Source of the DNA: CAVTWD01 sp963738325
GTDB taxonomy: Bacteria; Actinomycetota; Acidimicrobiia; Acidimicrobiales; Ilumatobacteraceae
Direction of reading: 5' to 3'
Assembly: GCA_963738325.1 (NCBI GenBank)
Contig: CAVTWD010000008.1
Span: 310,001-374,000 of the forward strand
Length of the DNA: 64,000 nt
The notes beneath the pieces were generated by a model. The model worked only from the letters and a program-made list of their open reading frames with translations. It did no database searches and was not told where the DNA came from. Numbering within the stretch: position 1 is the stretch's first letter; each line of letters begins with the position of its first letter. The translations under genes and the position numbers were made by a program. This document shows positions 18,875 to 28,056 of this stretch, piece after piece.

Positions 18875-20293
18875 TTACGGGGCAGGCGCGTCCGGCGGCG
18901 GCGCCGTCGCGCCCGCCGTCGGTTCAGCGGCAGGCACGTTCGGGAAGGGCGCCGGTTCGATGATGGCCCTGACGTTCGCGGGCAGGCTCAGGTCCCCGCC
19001 GGTGTGGGCGGTGCTGAACTCCCGTTCGGCACGGCCTCGGCCGATCATCGAGCGCAACCAGCGCAGCATCGTGGTGAGGCGGTTGCCGAAGCCCGACAGG
19101 AAACCGAGGTGCACGAAGAACCAGACGAGCCAGCCGGGAAATCCGCTGACGTGGAGCTTGTGGATGCTGGCGATGGCTCGGAAGCGCCCGATGCTGGCGA
19201 CGCTGCCCAGATCCCGGTACTTGAAGGCAACGACGTCCTTCCCTTCGAGGCGTCGGACGATCGAGTTGGCGGCGTGGAGCCCGCCTTGCATGGCGACCTC
19301 GGCCACTCCGGGGAGGTTGCCGAGCGCAGCCATGTCACCAATGGCGAAGACCTCGGGATGGCCGGGCAGGGTGAGGTCGGGCAACACCGCGATGCGGCCG
19401 GCGTGGTCGAGCGCGGCGCCACTGGCCTTGGCCAGCGCTGCCGCCAGCGGTGAGGCCTGCACGCCCGCGGCCCAGATCGCGGTGTGGGCGTCGATCCGCG
19501 TTTTCGTTCCCTGGCCGTCGACGACGTCGACCCCGAAGGCGTCCACACCCACGACGCGAGCGCCCATCCGCAGCTCCACCCCGAGCTCCTCGAGGGACTT
19601 GGCAGCCACGCCCGAGAGGCGGTCGCCGAAGCTGGCCAGCGGCTCCTTGCCGCCGTCAACGAGCAGCACGCGGACCGAGGCGGGATCGAAGTGGCGGAAC
19701 TCGCCCTTCAGGCACCGCACGGCGAGCTCGCGGATCTGTCCCGCCAGCTCCACGCCGGTCGGGCCAGCGCCGACGACGACCATGGTGAGCCATCGCCCTC
19801 GCTCGGCCGGATCCTTCGCCAGCTCGGCCATCTCGAACGCGCCGAAGATGCGCCGGCGCAGCTCCCGGGCGTCGTCGATGGTCTTCATGCCGGGTGCGAA
19901 ACGGGCCAGCTCGTCGTGGCCGAAGTACGACTGGTGCGATCCAGCGGCGACGATCAGGCTGTCGTAGGGAATCTCGAGGTTGTTCAGGTGACCCGGGCCG
20001 ACCGCGTGGACGACCCGCCGCTCGAGATCGAAGCCCGTCACCTCCGCCGCTTCGACCTCGACGTTCTCGAACTTGCGGAGCACATGACGCAGCGGTGGTG
20101 CGATCTGGCCCGCGGACAGCATGCCCGTGGCCACCTGGTACAGGAGCGGCTGGAACAGGTGGTGATTGTGGCGGTCGACCAACGTGACCTCGACGGGCTT
20201 GTGCCCGAGCAGGCGCACGGCGAACAAGCCTCCGAAGCCGCCTCCCACCACGACGACGCGGTGCCGCCGGGGCTCCTCTTGTTCAGCATTCAT
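18875..20293 (-). CDS. Type II NADH dehydrogenase (NDH-2)
   Basis: A 472-residue non-proton-pumping NADH:quinone oxidoreductase. The FAD motif is VVVVGGGFGGLFAVRLL (residues 13-29), and the quinone-side element is FQPLLYQVATGML. The NADH motif is VVVGAGPTGVELAG (about residue 168). IAVLPDLTLPGHPEVFAIGD precedes the C-terminal membrane-binding region with WLVWFFVHLGFLSGF. The tail is proline/alanine-rich. It is the last gene of the GMC-glucosidase-SDR operon (14-base gap to the SDR gene) and faces cydAB, so it can feed the quinone pool that the bd oxidase drains. Confidence 0.9.
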   Translation of the reverse strand: MNAEQEEPRRHRVVVVGGGFGGLFAVRLLGHKPVEVTLVDRHNHHLFQPLLYQVATGMLSAGQIAPPLRHVLRKFENVEVEAAEVTGFDLERRVVHAVGPGHLNNLEIPYDSLIVAAGSHQSYFGHDELARFAPGMKTIDDARELRRRIFGAFEMAELAKDPAERGRWLTMVVVGAGPTGVELAGQIRELAVRCLKGEFRHFDPASVRVLLVDGGKEPLASFGDRLSGVAAKSLEELGVELRMGARVVGVDAFGVDVVDGQGTKTRIDAHTAIWAAGVQASPLAAALAKASGAALDHAGRIAVLPDLTLPGHPEVFAIGDMAALGNLPGVAEVAMQGGLHAANSIVRRLEGKDVVAFKYRDLGSVASIGRFRAIASIHKLHVSGFPGWLVWFFVHLGFLSGFGNRLTTMLRWLRSMIGRGRAEREFSTAHTGGDLSLPANVRAIIEPAPFPNVPAAEPTAGATAPPPDAPAP

Positions 20294-20307
20294 GCTGGCC
20301 GCCGACG

Positions 20308-21075
20308 TCAGAGCCCTGGGCTGGAATGCATGATGCCGCCGTCGGCGAATATCGTGGTGGCGGTGACGTAGCTCGCGCCCTCGCTCGCCAGGAACGCCAC
20401 CACCGACGCGATCTCGCTGGGTTGACACATCCGTCCGAGCGGGATGGCCTTGTCGAGCGTGGCCAACTTCGTGGGATCGTCCATGGTGGCGGTGTTGATC
20501 GGGGTGGCGACGGCGCCGGGACCGACACCGACCACCATGACGCCATAGGGAGCGAGCTCGACGCCGGCAGTGCGGGTCAGCATGCGCATGCCCCCCTTCG
20601 ACACGCAGTACGGGGTGTTGCCGGGCATGGGCCAGTCCTCGTGGACCGACGTGATGTTGACGATGCGGCCGCCGCCGCCCTGGGCGATCATCTGCTTGGC
20701 GGCCAGCTGAGTGCCGAAGAAGGCGCTCTTCAGGTTGACCGCCATCACCTTGTCGAACTGCGCCTCGGTGGTGTCCAACACGGAGGTCCGCGTCTCGATG
20801 CCGGCGTTGTTGACCATGATGTCGACACGGCCGAAGGCCTTCACGGCGGCATCGATCAGGCGCTGCAGGTCGGCCGGCTTGCTCACATCGGCCTCGACCC
20901 CGATGGCCTTGTCCCCGAGGGCGGCCACCTGCTTCTCGAGCTCTTCGGTGGCCGCTTCGTCGGCCACGAAGTCGATCACGACGTTCGCCCCCGCCTCCGC
21001 GAGCCCGAGCACCACCGCCTTGCCGATTCCGCTGTTGCCTCCGGTGACGATGGCGACCTTGCCCTCGAGGATCAT
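20308..21075 (-). CDS. SDR oxidoreductase, glucose 1-dehydrogenase-like
   Basis: A 255-residue classical SDR. It shows TGGNSGIG at residues 11-18, NNAG, an ITSVHEDWPMPGNTPYCVSK stretch with the catalytic Ser and the Tyr-x-x-x-Lys, and a final DGGIMHSSPGL. This loop pattern is that of the glucose 1-dehydrogenase branch, which oxidises D-glucose to gluconolactone with NAD(P), but related SDRs act on other polyols. The ATG overlaps the glucosidase stop (ATGA), so it is translated with the glycosidase, which supports a sugar substrate. Confidence 0.92.
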   Translation of the reverse strand: MILEGKVAIVTGGNSGIGKAVVLGLAEAGANVVIDFVADEAATEELEKQVAALGDKAIGVEADVSKPADLQRLIDAAVKAFGRVDIMVNNAGIETRTSVLDTTEAQFDKVMAVNLKSAFFGTQLAAKQMIAQGGGGRIVNITSVHEDWPMPGNTPYCVSKGGMRMLTRTAGVELAPYGVMVVGVGPGAVATPINTATMDDPTKLATLDKAIPLGRMCQPSEIASVVAFLASEGASYVTATTIFADGGIMHSSPGL

Positions 21076-23783
21076 CTCCGCTCCTTCCGTTCTGCCAGCA
21101 CCTGAGGAATGTCTCCGGTTGCGTAGACGCCTTGACCGGGGCGGCCGCGGATGACGTCCGCGATGACGCCGGTCCAGCCCGTCTGGTGAGAGGCGCCGAG
21201 GCCGGCGCCGATGTCGCCGTGGAAGTACTCGTTGAAGAGAAGGTTGTCCTTCCACTGCGGATCCTGCTGGAAGCACTCGACCGACCCGAAGCACGGCCGC
21301 CGCCCGTCGGCCCCCACGACGAAGAGGGCGACGAGCCGCCGGCGCAGGTCATCGGCGATCTTGTCGAGGGTGAGCCGCGAGCCGCTCCCGGTCGGGTACT
21401 CGACGGTGAGGTCGTCGCCGAAGAAGCGGTAGTAGCGATCGAGGGCGCTGATGACCAGGTAGTTGAGAGGGAACCAGACCGGCCCGCGCCAGTTCGAGTT
21501 CCCACCGAACATGTCGGTGGTCGACTCGGCTGGCTCGTAGTCGATGGTGGCGCTCAGTCCTTCGACGGTGATCTCGTAGGGATGCTCGCGGTGGTAGGCC
21601 GACACGGCGCGAAGGCCATAAGGCGAGAGGAACTCCTTTTCGTCGAAGAGCTTGGTGAAGATGCTGGGCAGATGCTCGATGTCGACCACCCCGAGGAGCA
21701 GCCGTTGGTCGCCGGGCTCGCCCCGCAGCACGCCGCGCTCGACGAGCGCTGTGCGGCCGCCCACCCGCTCGAGGAGTCTGGCCACCCGCTTTCCGACGGC
21801 CTCGGTCTGGACGAGCGCGTCCTCGTCCACCACCACGGCGGCCAGCAGCGGGATGATGCCCACCATCGACCGCACCTTGATCGGGACTTCGGTGCCGTCG
21901 GAGGTGACCAGTTTGTCGTAGTACAAGCCGTCGGCGGCGTCCCAGACACCCAAGGTGTCCATGGCGTGGCGGATGGCCGCGAAGTGGTCGAGGAACTTCA
22001 CCACGAGATCCAGCGCCGCGCGCTGGCCCGATCGGTTCAGGATCGAGGCGATGGCCGCCATGCACAGGGCGTAGAACGCCATCCATCCCGTGGCGTCGGA
22101 CTGCTCGAGCGTGCCCCCGACGGGCAGGTGCGAGCGGTCGAGGGGGCCGATGTTGTCGAGCCCCAGGAAGCCGCCCTCGAAGAGGTTGTTGCCGCTCTCG
22201 TCCTGCAGGTTCACCCACCAGGTGAAGTTCACCAGCAGCTTGTCGAAGATGCGACTGACGAAGTCGAGATCGCGGGCACCGTCGATAGCGAACACTTCGA
22301 GCGCCGCCCATGCCTGCACCGGCGGGTTGACGTCGCTGAAGTCCCATTCGTACGCGGGCAGCGCGCCGCTGGTGTGTTGGAACCACTCCCGGCACAGCAA
22401 TATGAGCTGGTACTTGGCGAAGGCCGGATCCAGATGGGCGAGCGCGACGCAGTGGAAGGCCATGTCCCAGGCCGCGAACCAGGGATACTCCCACTTGTCG
22501 GGCATCGACATGATGTCGAAGGCCTCGAAACCCAGCCACCGGGCGTTGCGCCCGGACCGGCGGCTCGGCGGTGGCGGCGGTTGGGTGGGATCGCCATCGA
22601 GCCAGCGCCCCACGTGGTAGTAGAAGAGCTGCTTGCTCCACAGCATCCCGGCGAAGGCCTGGCGCATCACTGCGGCCTCGTCGGTTGACGCCTGGGGCGG
22701 CGTCAGCTCGGCGTAGAACTCGTCGGCCTCCTCACGGCGTCGACGCACGATGTCGTCGAGGTCAGCCCCCAAGGCCTCGGCGGCCGGCTGCGGCGACCAC
22801 AACGGCCGCAACCGCAGCCGGAGCTCGACGGTGGCGCCCGGGTCCACCCGGGGCTGGTACCAGAAGGCGGCCTTTGAACCATTCTCCGCGGGATTGACCG
22901 TCGCCGCACCGGCGACGACGTGATCGTTGATCCCATCCTTCGGGTATGCCGTGGCGGACGGCACGCCGAAGAGCCGCTGGTTGTTGGTCTCGTTCTCGCA
23001 GAACAACGCCGTCGGCGTCGTGCCATCCGGCGCTGGCCCGGCGACGAGCTCCAGGTCCCCCAGGAACGGATGGGCGATGACGATGGCGCCGTCGGCCCGG
23101 CGCCACAGCCGTGGCTTCGGGGCGTCGACCTCCCATTCCCACGTGTTCCGGAACCACACGGTCGGGAGCACATGCAGCGTCTCGGCCTCCGGGCCGGCAT
23201 TGGTGGCCCGCACCACCATGATGAGGTCCGTCGGGTCGGCCTTGACGTAATCGACCTCCACGATCCAGTAGCGGTTGCCGTCGAACACGCCCGTGTCCAG
23301 CAACTCGTACTCGAGGTCGAACTTGCCGCGTCGGCCGTTCTCGGCGATGAGCTGGTCGTAGGGGAAGGGGCCCTGCGGATAGTGGTACCGCCACCGGTTC
23401 CACGAGTGGCTCGGGACGGCGTCCAGATACCACCAGTACTCCTTGACGTCCTCACCGTGGTTGGCCTGCGCACCGGTGAGGCCGAACATCCGCTCCTTCA
23501 GGATCGGATCGCGACCGTTCCACACGGCCAACCCGAGACACAGCCGCTGTTCGATGTCGCAGAAGCCGGCCATGCCGTCCTCGCCCCAGCGATAGGCGCG
23601 CGAGCGAGCGTGATCATGCGGGAAGTACGACCAGGCGTCTCCGCTCGCGCTGTAGTCCTCGCGCACGGTGCCCCACTGTCGCTCGCTCACGTACGGACCC
23701 CACAGGTACCAGGGGCTGGCATCCCGCAACCCGTTCTCGAGCGCGCCGAACCCCTCGACGCGGTCCCGCTCGGCGCCGCTCAT
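21072..23783 (-). CDS. GH63/MGH1-like glucosidase, copy 1
   Basis: A 903-residue cytoplasmic protein without a signal peptide. The first 350 residues form a beta-sandwich region (from WYLWGPYVSERQWGTVREDY). The rest is an (alpha/alpha)6 toroid of the GH63 mannosylglycerate-hydrolase-like class, with WDMAFHCVALAHLDP, AYEWDFSDVNPPVQAW, GGFLGLDNIGPLDRS and WRGPVWFPLNYL. The acids in GLDNIG and in the AYEWDF segment are candidates for catalysis. It is likely to release glucose from a small glycoside or alpha-glucan; the exact substrate is unproven. Both ends overlap neighbours by ATGA. A near-full-length paralogue lies at 59728-62444. Confidence 0.88.
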   Translation of the reverse strand: MSGAERDRVEGFGALENGLRDASPWYLWGPYVSERQWGTVREDYSASGDAWSYFPHDHARSRAYRWGEDGMAGFCDIEQRLCLGLAVWNGRDPILKERMFGLTGAQANHGEDVKEYWWYLDAVPSHSWNRWRYHYPQGPFPYDQLIAENGRRGKFDLEYELLDTGVFDGNRYWIVEVDYVKADPTDLIMVVRATNAGPEAETLHVLPTVWFRNTWEWEVDAPKPRLWRRADGAIVIAHPFLGDLELVAGPAPDGTTPTALFCENETNNQRLFGVPSATAYPKDGINDHVVAGAATVNPAENGSKAAFWYQPRVDPGATVELRLRLRPLWSPQPAAEALGADLDDIVRRRREEADEFYAELTPPQASTDEAAVMRQAFAGMLWSKQLFYYHVGRWLDGDPTQPPPPPSRRSGRNARWLGFEAFDIMSMPDKWEYPWFAAWDMAFHCVALAHLDPAFAKYQLILLCREWFQHTSGALPAYEWDFSDVNPPVQAWAALEVFAIDGARDLDFVSRIFDKLLVNFTWWVNLQDESGNNLFEGGFLGLDNIGPLDRSHLPVGGTLEQSDATGWMAFYALCMAAIASILNRSGQRAALDLVVKFLDHFAAIRHAMDTLGVWDAADGLYYDKLVTSDGTEVPIKVRSMVGIIPLLAAVVVDEDALVQTEAVGKRVARLLERVGGRTALVERGVLRGEPGDQRLLLGVVDIEHLPSIFTKLFDEKEFLSPYGLRAVSAYHREHPYEITVEGLSATIDYEPAESTTDMFGGNSNWRGPVWFPLNYLVISALDRYYRFFGDDLTVEYPTGSGSRLTLDKIADDLRRRLVALFVVGADGRRPCFGSVECFQQDPQWKDNLLFNEYFHGDIGAGLGASHQTGWTGVIADVIRGRPGQGVYATGDIPQVLAERKERR

Positions 23784-25339
23784 GCCAGCCTCCCGACCAG
23801 GTGCTCGCCGACTCGGATCCCGTTGGCGATGGCGGTCAAGGCCGGGTTCACGGCCCCGATGCTCGGGAAGAAGCTGGTGTCGACGACGTACAGGTTGTCG
23901 AGCTCGTGGGCCTTGCAGTTCACGTCGAGCACCGACGACGCCGGGTCGGTGCCGAACCGGCAGGTGCCGACTTGGTGGGCGCAGCCCGCGATCGGGATGT
24001 TCATCCTCATGTAGAAGTTCTTGCCCAGCACGTGATGCTCGGCGATGCCGATGTGGTTGAGGATCGTGCGCAGCTCCCGATAGAGGCCCTTGGCCTCTTC
24101 GTCGTTGTTGGAGCGGTAGGCGAGGCGGACACGGCCCTCCTTGTCGACGGTCACCCGGTTGTCGGGGTCGGGGAGATCCTCGGTGGTCAGCCAGAAGTCC
24201 ACGGCGTGGGCGGCCACGTCGTCAAGGCTCCAGTGCGGGGCGAGCTTCGTCAGCTTGGGTTCTTCGCCTTTCATCGCCCAGCCGTTCGACTTGCCGACCA
24301 TCTGGATGTTGCCGAGCGGCCGATGGTCGGTGCTGTTGTCGAGGTAGAAGTCGTTGAGCCCGAGCGTCTTCTGGAACACCGTGTCGTTGCGCTCCTTGGC
24401 CAGGGCCACCACCGCTTTGGAGTTGTGGTACATGTAGTTCCGGCCGACCTGGTCCGAGCCGTTGGCCAGGCCGTTGGGATGCCGGTCACTGGCCGAGTTC
24501 AGCAACAACTTCGCGCTGTTGGCAGCTCCGGCCGACACGACCACGATGTCGGCGTCGTAGGTCTCGGTTTGACCGTTGCGGGACACGACCACTCCTGTGA
24601 CGGTTCGTCCCGTCGGATCCGTCTCGAGCTTCACCACCTCGGCCTCGACCAACAACGTGACGTTGGGGGCCATGAGGAGGGGGCGGACGGCGATCGTCTC
24701 GGCGTCCGACTTGGCGTGGACCAGACACGGATAGCCGTCACACCAGGTGCATCGGATGCACGCGCTGCGGGGGCGGTCGGCCTCGTCGAGCAAGATGCCG
24801 CAGGGGGCCGAGAACGGGTGGTACCCGGCCGCCGCCAGCGCGTCGGAGATCTCCTTGATGCGGGGCTCGTGGGACACCGCCGGCCACGGATACTGCTTGG
24901 ACCAGTGGCCTTCCGTCGGGTCCTCGCCATGCTGGCCGTGCACCTGGTACAGCCATTCGGCCCTTGTGTACCAGGGCTCGAAGTCGTCGTAGCCGACGGG
25001 CCAGGCCGGAGACACGCCGTCGACGTGCTTGATCTCGGCGAAGTCCTGAGGGCGCAGCCGGTACAAGGCGGCACCGTACATCTTCGTCGCCCCGCCGACG
25101 AAGTAGTGGACCTGCGGCTGGAACGGAGTGCCGTCGGCGTCGACCCAGGTGTCGGGCGAGATGTACCGGCCGTCGAGGAAGACCGGCTCGGGTTGCCAGT
25201 TCTCCGTCTCGCGGGGCAGGAAGTTGCCCCGCTCCAAGAGCAGGATCCGTTTGCCAGCCAAGGCCACCGTGTGCGCGAGCGTGCCGCCGCCGGCCCCCGT
25301 GCCGATGACGATCACGTCGTAGTGGTCGCTGCCGCTCAT
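23780..25339 (-). CDS. GMC-family FAD oxidoreductase
   Basis: A 519-residue glucose-methanol-choline oxidoreductase. The FAD motif is VIVIGTGAGGGTLAH near residue 10, followed by ILLLERG. A YFVGGATKMYGAALYRL segment follows, then CTWCDGYPC, a cysteine-rich loop common in GMC dehydrogenases. The C-terminal catalytic region has AGCAHQVGTCRFGTD with the active-site His and a final GAVNPALTAIANGIRVGEHL. It oxidises an alcohol or sugar hydroxyl. The ATG at 25339 is chosen over an upstream one because of homology and a GGAGGAG site. First gene of a four-gene operon. Confidence 0.92.
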   Translation of the reverse strand: MSGSDHYDVIVIGTGAGGGTLAHTVALAGKRILLLERGNFLPRETENWQPEPVFLDGRYISPDTWVDADGTPFQPQVHYFVGGATKMYGAALYRLRPQDFAEIKHVDGVSPAWPVGYDDFEPWYTRAEWLYQVHGQHGEDPTEGHWSKQYPWPAVSHEPRIKEISDALAAAGYHPFSAPCGILLDEADRPRSACIRCTWCDGYPCLVHAKSDAETIAVRPLLMAPNVTLLVEAEVVKLETDPTGRTVTGVVVSRNGQTETYDADIVVVSAGAANSAKLLLNSASDRHPNGLANGSDQVGRNYMYHNSKAVVALAKERNDTVFQKTLGLNDFYLDNSTDHRPLGNIQMVGKSNGWAMKGEEPKLTKLAPHWSLDDVAAHAVDFWLTTEDLPDPDNRVTVDKEGRVRLAYRSNNDEEAKGLYRELRTILNHIGIAEHHVLGKNFYMRMNIPIAGCAHQVGTCRFGTDPASSVLDVNCKAHELDNLYVVDTSFFPSIGAVNPALTAIANGIRVGEHLVGRLA

Positions 25340-25441
25340 TGGACGCTCCTCCGAGGGTGACGCCGATCGGACACACGGCCGCCGTCGGCCGAGCGCCGAT
25401 CCATTGGACCCCATTTCCCACTCCTCGACATCACCCGGTCA

Positions 25442-25475
25442 GGATGAAACCCGGCCTTCATCCACAGTGGATGAT
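25442..25475. promoter_or_regulatory. Three alternating GGATGA half-sites upstream of the GMC operon
   Basis: GGATGAA-N8-TTCATCC (25442-25463) overlaps a perfect 17-base palindrome TCATCCACAGTGGATGA (25458-25474). The half-site resembles the MalT box GGGGATGAGG. It lies about 105 bases upstream of the GMC start and just after the end of a MalT-type LAL gene. Confidence 0.55.
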
Positions 25476-25611
25476 GACGGAGCGGGACCCGCCGTCGAAA
25501 GATGCGGGGCGCGGCCTGGGGCTTCGAGGCGCTGCTCCGCCGGGCGCAGGACGGCGAGAGGCGAACCTGGTTCGTCGCCGATCTGACCCTCGAAGGGGAA
25601 GACCCCGGACG

Positions 25612-27888
25612 TCAGACGTCGGCGACCAGACCGAGCTCGCAGAGGCGCGCGATCGTCTCGCCGCGTGAGGAGACACCGAGCTTGCGGTAGATGGAGATCA
25701 CCTGAGACTTGACGGTGTTGCGCGAGAGGAAGAGCCGCTTGCTGATCTCACCGAGGGAGAGGTGCGACGGCAGGAGCGGTAGCAGGCGCAGCTCCGCGGT
25801 CGTGAGCGAGGAGAGGCCCACCGCCTCGCCCGAGATCGTCTCGAGATCGGCCCGCAGCTCGTCGGCTTGCGTGGCCAACAGCCCGAGATCCGGCCGGTGC
25901 TGGCGGATGTCTTGTATCTGCCGCAGGGCGGCGCGGGCACCGCCCGGGTCACCCAGCGCGATGTAGGCGCGGGCGAGCTCGAGCAACGCCTGCACCGAGA
26001 CGACCGGGAGCGCATGAGTGAGCAACCTGCGCAGGCGGGCGGCACGAACCACGAGGTCCCGGGCCTCGGCGATGTGACCCCGAGTGGCGGCGACACGGGC
26101 GCAGAACGCCAACACCAGGGCGCTGGTCCAGTAGTCGTCGAAGGCGCCGCTTCCCAGGAGCGCCAGCGCCCGCGTGGCGAAGGTTTCCACATCGCGCCAC
26201 GCCCCCCGTTCGCTGGCCACGATGCCCCGCTCGGTGAGGAGCAGCGGGATGAAGGGCGCAAGGTCGGCGCTGGTCGCCTCGTCCAGAGCCTGCGAGAACA
26301 AGAGGTCCGCCTTGTCGGGAGCGCCTTCGAGCAGGTGGGCAACACCTTGGGCGTGCAGCATCGCCGGCCGGTACGGGCTGGTGGGGCCGAGCCCCAGCAA
26401 GGAAGTCTCGGCGTCACGGCGCATCTCATCGAGCCCACGGCGGCAGAGCAACGTGCGCAGGTACGCCAACGTGCCCTCCATGGTGTTCCCGTCGGGCAGC
26501 ATGCCGGTCCACGTCGTTCGCTCTGCTGCGGACGCCCACCGTTCGGCATCGCTGGCCTTTCCGACGAGCGCGTAGATCAGGGCGCCGTGCACCGCCACGG
26601 CCGGGTGACGCTCGATCAGATCGTTGGACGAGAACCAATCGATCCAGCGCAGCACCGTGTCCAGTCGGCCGCTCCCCCACACGGGGTTGGCGACGTTGAG
26701 CACGAGGCGAGCGACGCGGTCGGCATCCACAGCTCGCCGCGCGTGCTCGATGGCCGCTTCGGGCAGGCCGTTGCCCTCGTACCACGACGCCGCCCGCCCG
26801 TGGAGCTCGGGGAGCATCTCCGGCTCACGCCTCATCAGCTCGGCGTGCAGCAACTCACCGAACAGGTGGTGGTACCGGTACCACTCCCCCTGTCGATCAA
26901 GCGGGATCACCAGCAAGTTGCTGCGCTGCAGCCGGTCGAGGAGGCGGCCCGAGCCCCTGCGGCCCACGGTGATGTCGCACAAGCCGCCGGACATTCTGTT
27001 GAGGATCGACGTGCGGGTGAGGAACGACACGTCGGCGCGCGAGAGGCGATCGAGGAACTCCGAGCGAAGGTAGTCGCCGATGTACCGATCGGCTCCGCTG
27101 AAGGTGAACTCGACATCCACGGAACTGCTCGCGTTCATGGCCAAGGAGGCGAGGTAGAGCCCGACGGGCCAGCCCTCGGTCCGTTCGACCAACTCCCGTA
27201 CCTCTGCCGATGAGAGCTCGACGCCGGCCCCCGACAACAGCGATTCAGCTTCGGCGTGATCCATGGTGAGATGGTCCGCCCCGATCTCGAACAGTCCGCC
27301 CTCGGCCCGGAGGCGAGGAACGGGGATCGGCACCTCGTGTCGAGACCCCATCGCGAGCTGCGAACCACGGGGCAGCCGCAGCGCGAGCTCGGCCACGAGG
27401 TCCCGGCAGTCGGGGTTGGTGAGCACCTCGACATGGTCGAGGATCACGACGACGGGGGCGTCCATCGCGGCAATCGATGAAGCGAGCCGCACCACGTCCG
27501 CGAGGGCCGCCCCAGGCGATGCCAACGACTGGAACAGCTTGCGCCCGACGGGCTCCACCCGATCCAAGGCGACGGCGAGATAGGTCAAGAGCACGGCCGG
27601 GTCGTTGTCACGATCGTCGAGCGAGACCCACGCCACCCGCGGCCGTTTGCACTCGGCCCATTGCGCCAAGAGCGTCGTCTTGCCGTAGCCCACGGCGGCC
27701 ACGACTGCAAGCACCGCGGGAACGGGGCGCGTGTTCAGCGACTGGAGGAGAGCAGTGCGGGTGACGATGCCCGGGCGGGCTTCGGGGAAATGCAACTTCG
27801 AGTCATCGAGATCGAACGCCGGCGCGGAGGCGCGTCGAGCAACCGACCGGGAAGCAGGAAGAGGACGCCGGGGGGGCCGCGTCGGCAC
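25612..27888 (-). CDS. MalT-type LuxR (LAL) transcriptional regulator 1
   Basis: A 758-residue large ATP-binding LuxR regulator. A P-loop VAAVGYGKTTLLAQW begins near residue 62 and Walker B is VVILDHVE. A winged-helix segment (YRYHHLFGELLHAEL) and TPR-like helices cover residues 350-690. The C-terminal LuxR HTH has LTTAELRLLPLLPSHLS and a recognition helix in SRNTVKSQVISIYRKL. LAL proteins are activated by ATP plus an inducer, maltotriose for MalT. It sits on the same strand immediately upstream of the sugar-oxidation operon and its palindromic half-sites, so that operon is the likely target. Confidence 0.92.
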   Translation of the reverse strand: MPTRPPRRPLPASRSVARRASAPAFDLDDSKLHFPEARPGIVTRTALLQSLNTRPVPAVLAVVAAVGYGKTTLLAQWAECKRPRVAWVSLDDRDNDPAVLLTYLAVALDRVEPVGRKLFQSLASPGAALADVVRLASSIAAMDAPVVVILDHVEVLTNPDCRDLVAELALRLPRGSQLAMGSRHEVPIPVPRLRAEGGLFEIGADHLTMDHAEAESLLSGAGVELSSAEVRELVERTEGWPVGLYLASLAMNASSSVDVEFTFSGADRYIGDYLRSEFLDRLSRADVSFLTRTSILNRMSGGLCDITVGRRGSGRLLDRLQRSNLLVIPLDRQGEWYRYHHLFGELLHAELMRREPEMLPELHGRAASWYEGNGLPEAAIEHARRAVDADRVARLVLNVANPVWGSGRLDTVLRWIDWFSSNDLIERHPAVAVHGALIYALVGKASDAERWASAAERTTWTGMLPDGNTMEGTLAYLRTLLCRRGLDEMRRDAETSLLGLGPTSPYRPAMLHAQGVAHLLEGAPDKADLLFSQALDEATSADLAPFIPLLLTERGIVASERGAWRDVETFATRALALLGSGAFDDYWTSALVLAFCARVAATRGHIAEARDLVVRAARLRRLLTHALPVVSVQALLELARAYIALGDPGGARAALRQIQDIRQHRPDLGLLATQADELRADLETISGEAVGLSSLTTAELRLLPLLPSHLSLGEISKRLFLSRNTVKSQVISIYRKLGVSSRGETIARLCELGLVADV

Positions 27889-27971
27889 GCGGGTGAGGGT
27901 ACTTCAGCCTTCGCCCGGGCGACTCTCCGCTTGCATGAACACCAGCTGAAGACCTGCTACTGGCTCGCGCC

Positions 27972-27991
27972 TCATCCGGTACGGGTGATGA
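27972..27991. promoter_or_regulatory. TCATC-N10-GATGA imperfect palindrome in a divergent gap
   Basis: In the 168-base gap between divergent LAL 1 and the DUF1269 gene, TCATC and GATGA arms are spaced by ten bases. The arms match those at 25458-25474 (spaced by seven). The site may let the LAL protein control itself and the DUF1269 gene. Weak on its own. Confidence 0.33.
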
Positions 27992-28056
27992 CACGCCCGT
28001 GGGGAGGGCAGAGAATCGCCCCGGGGAGACGGCGACTCCCCATCAGGAGGAAGACC

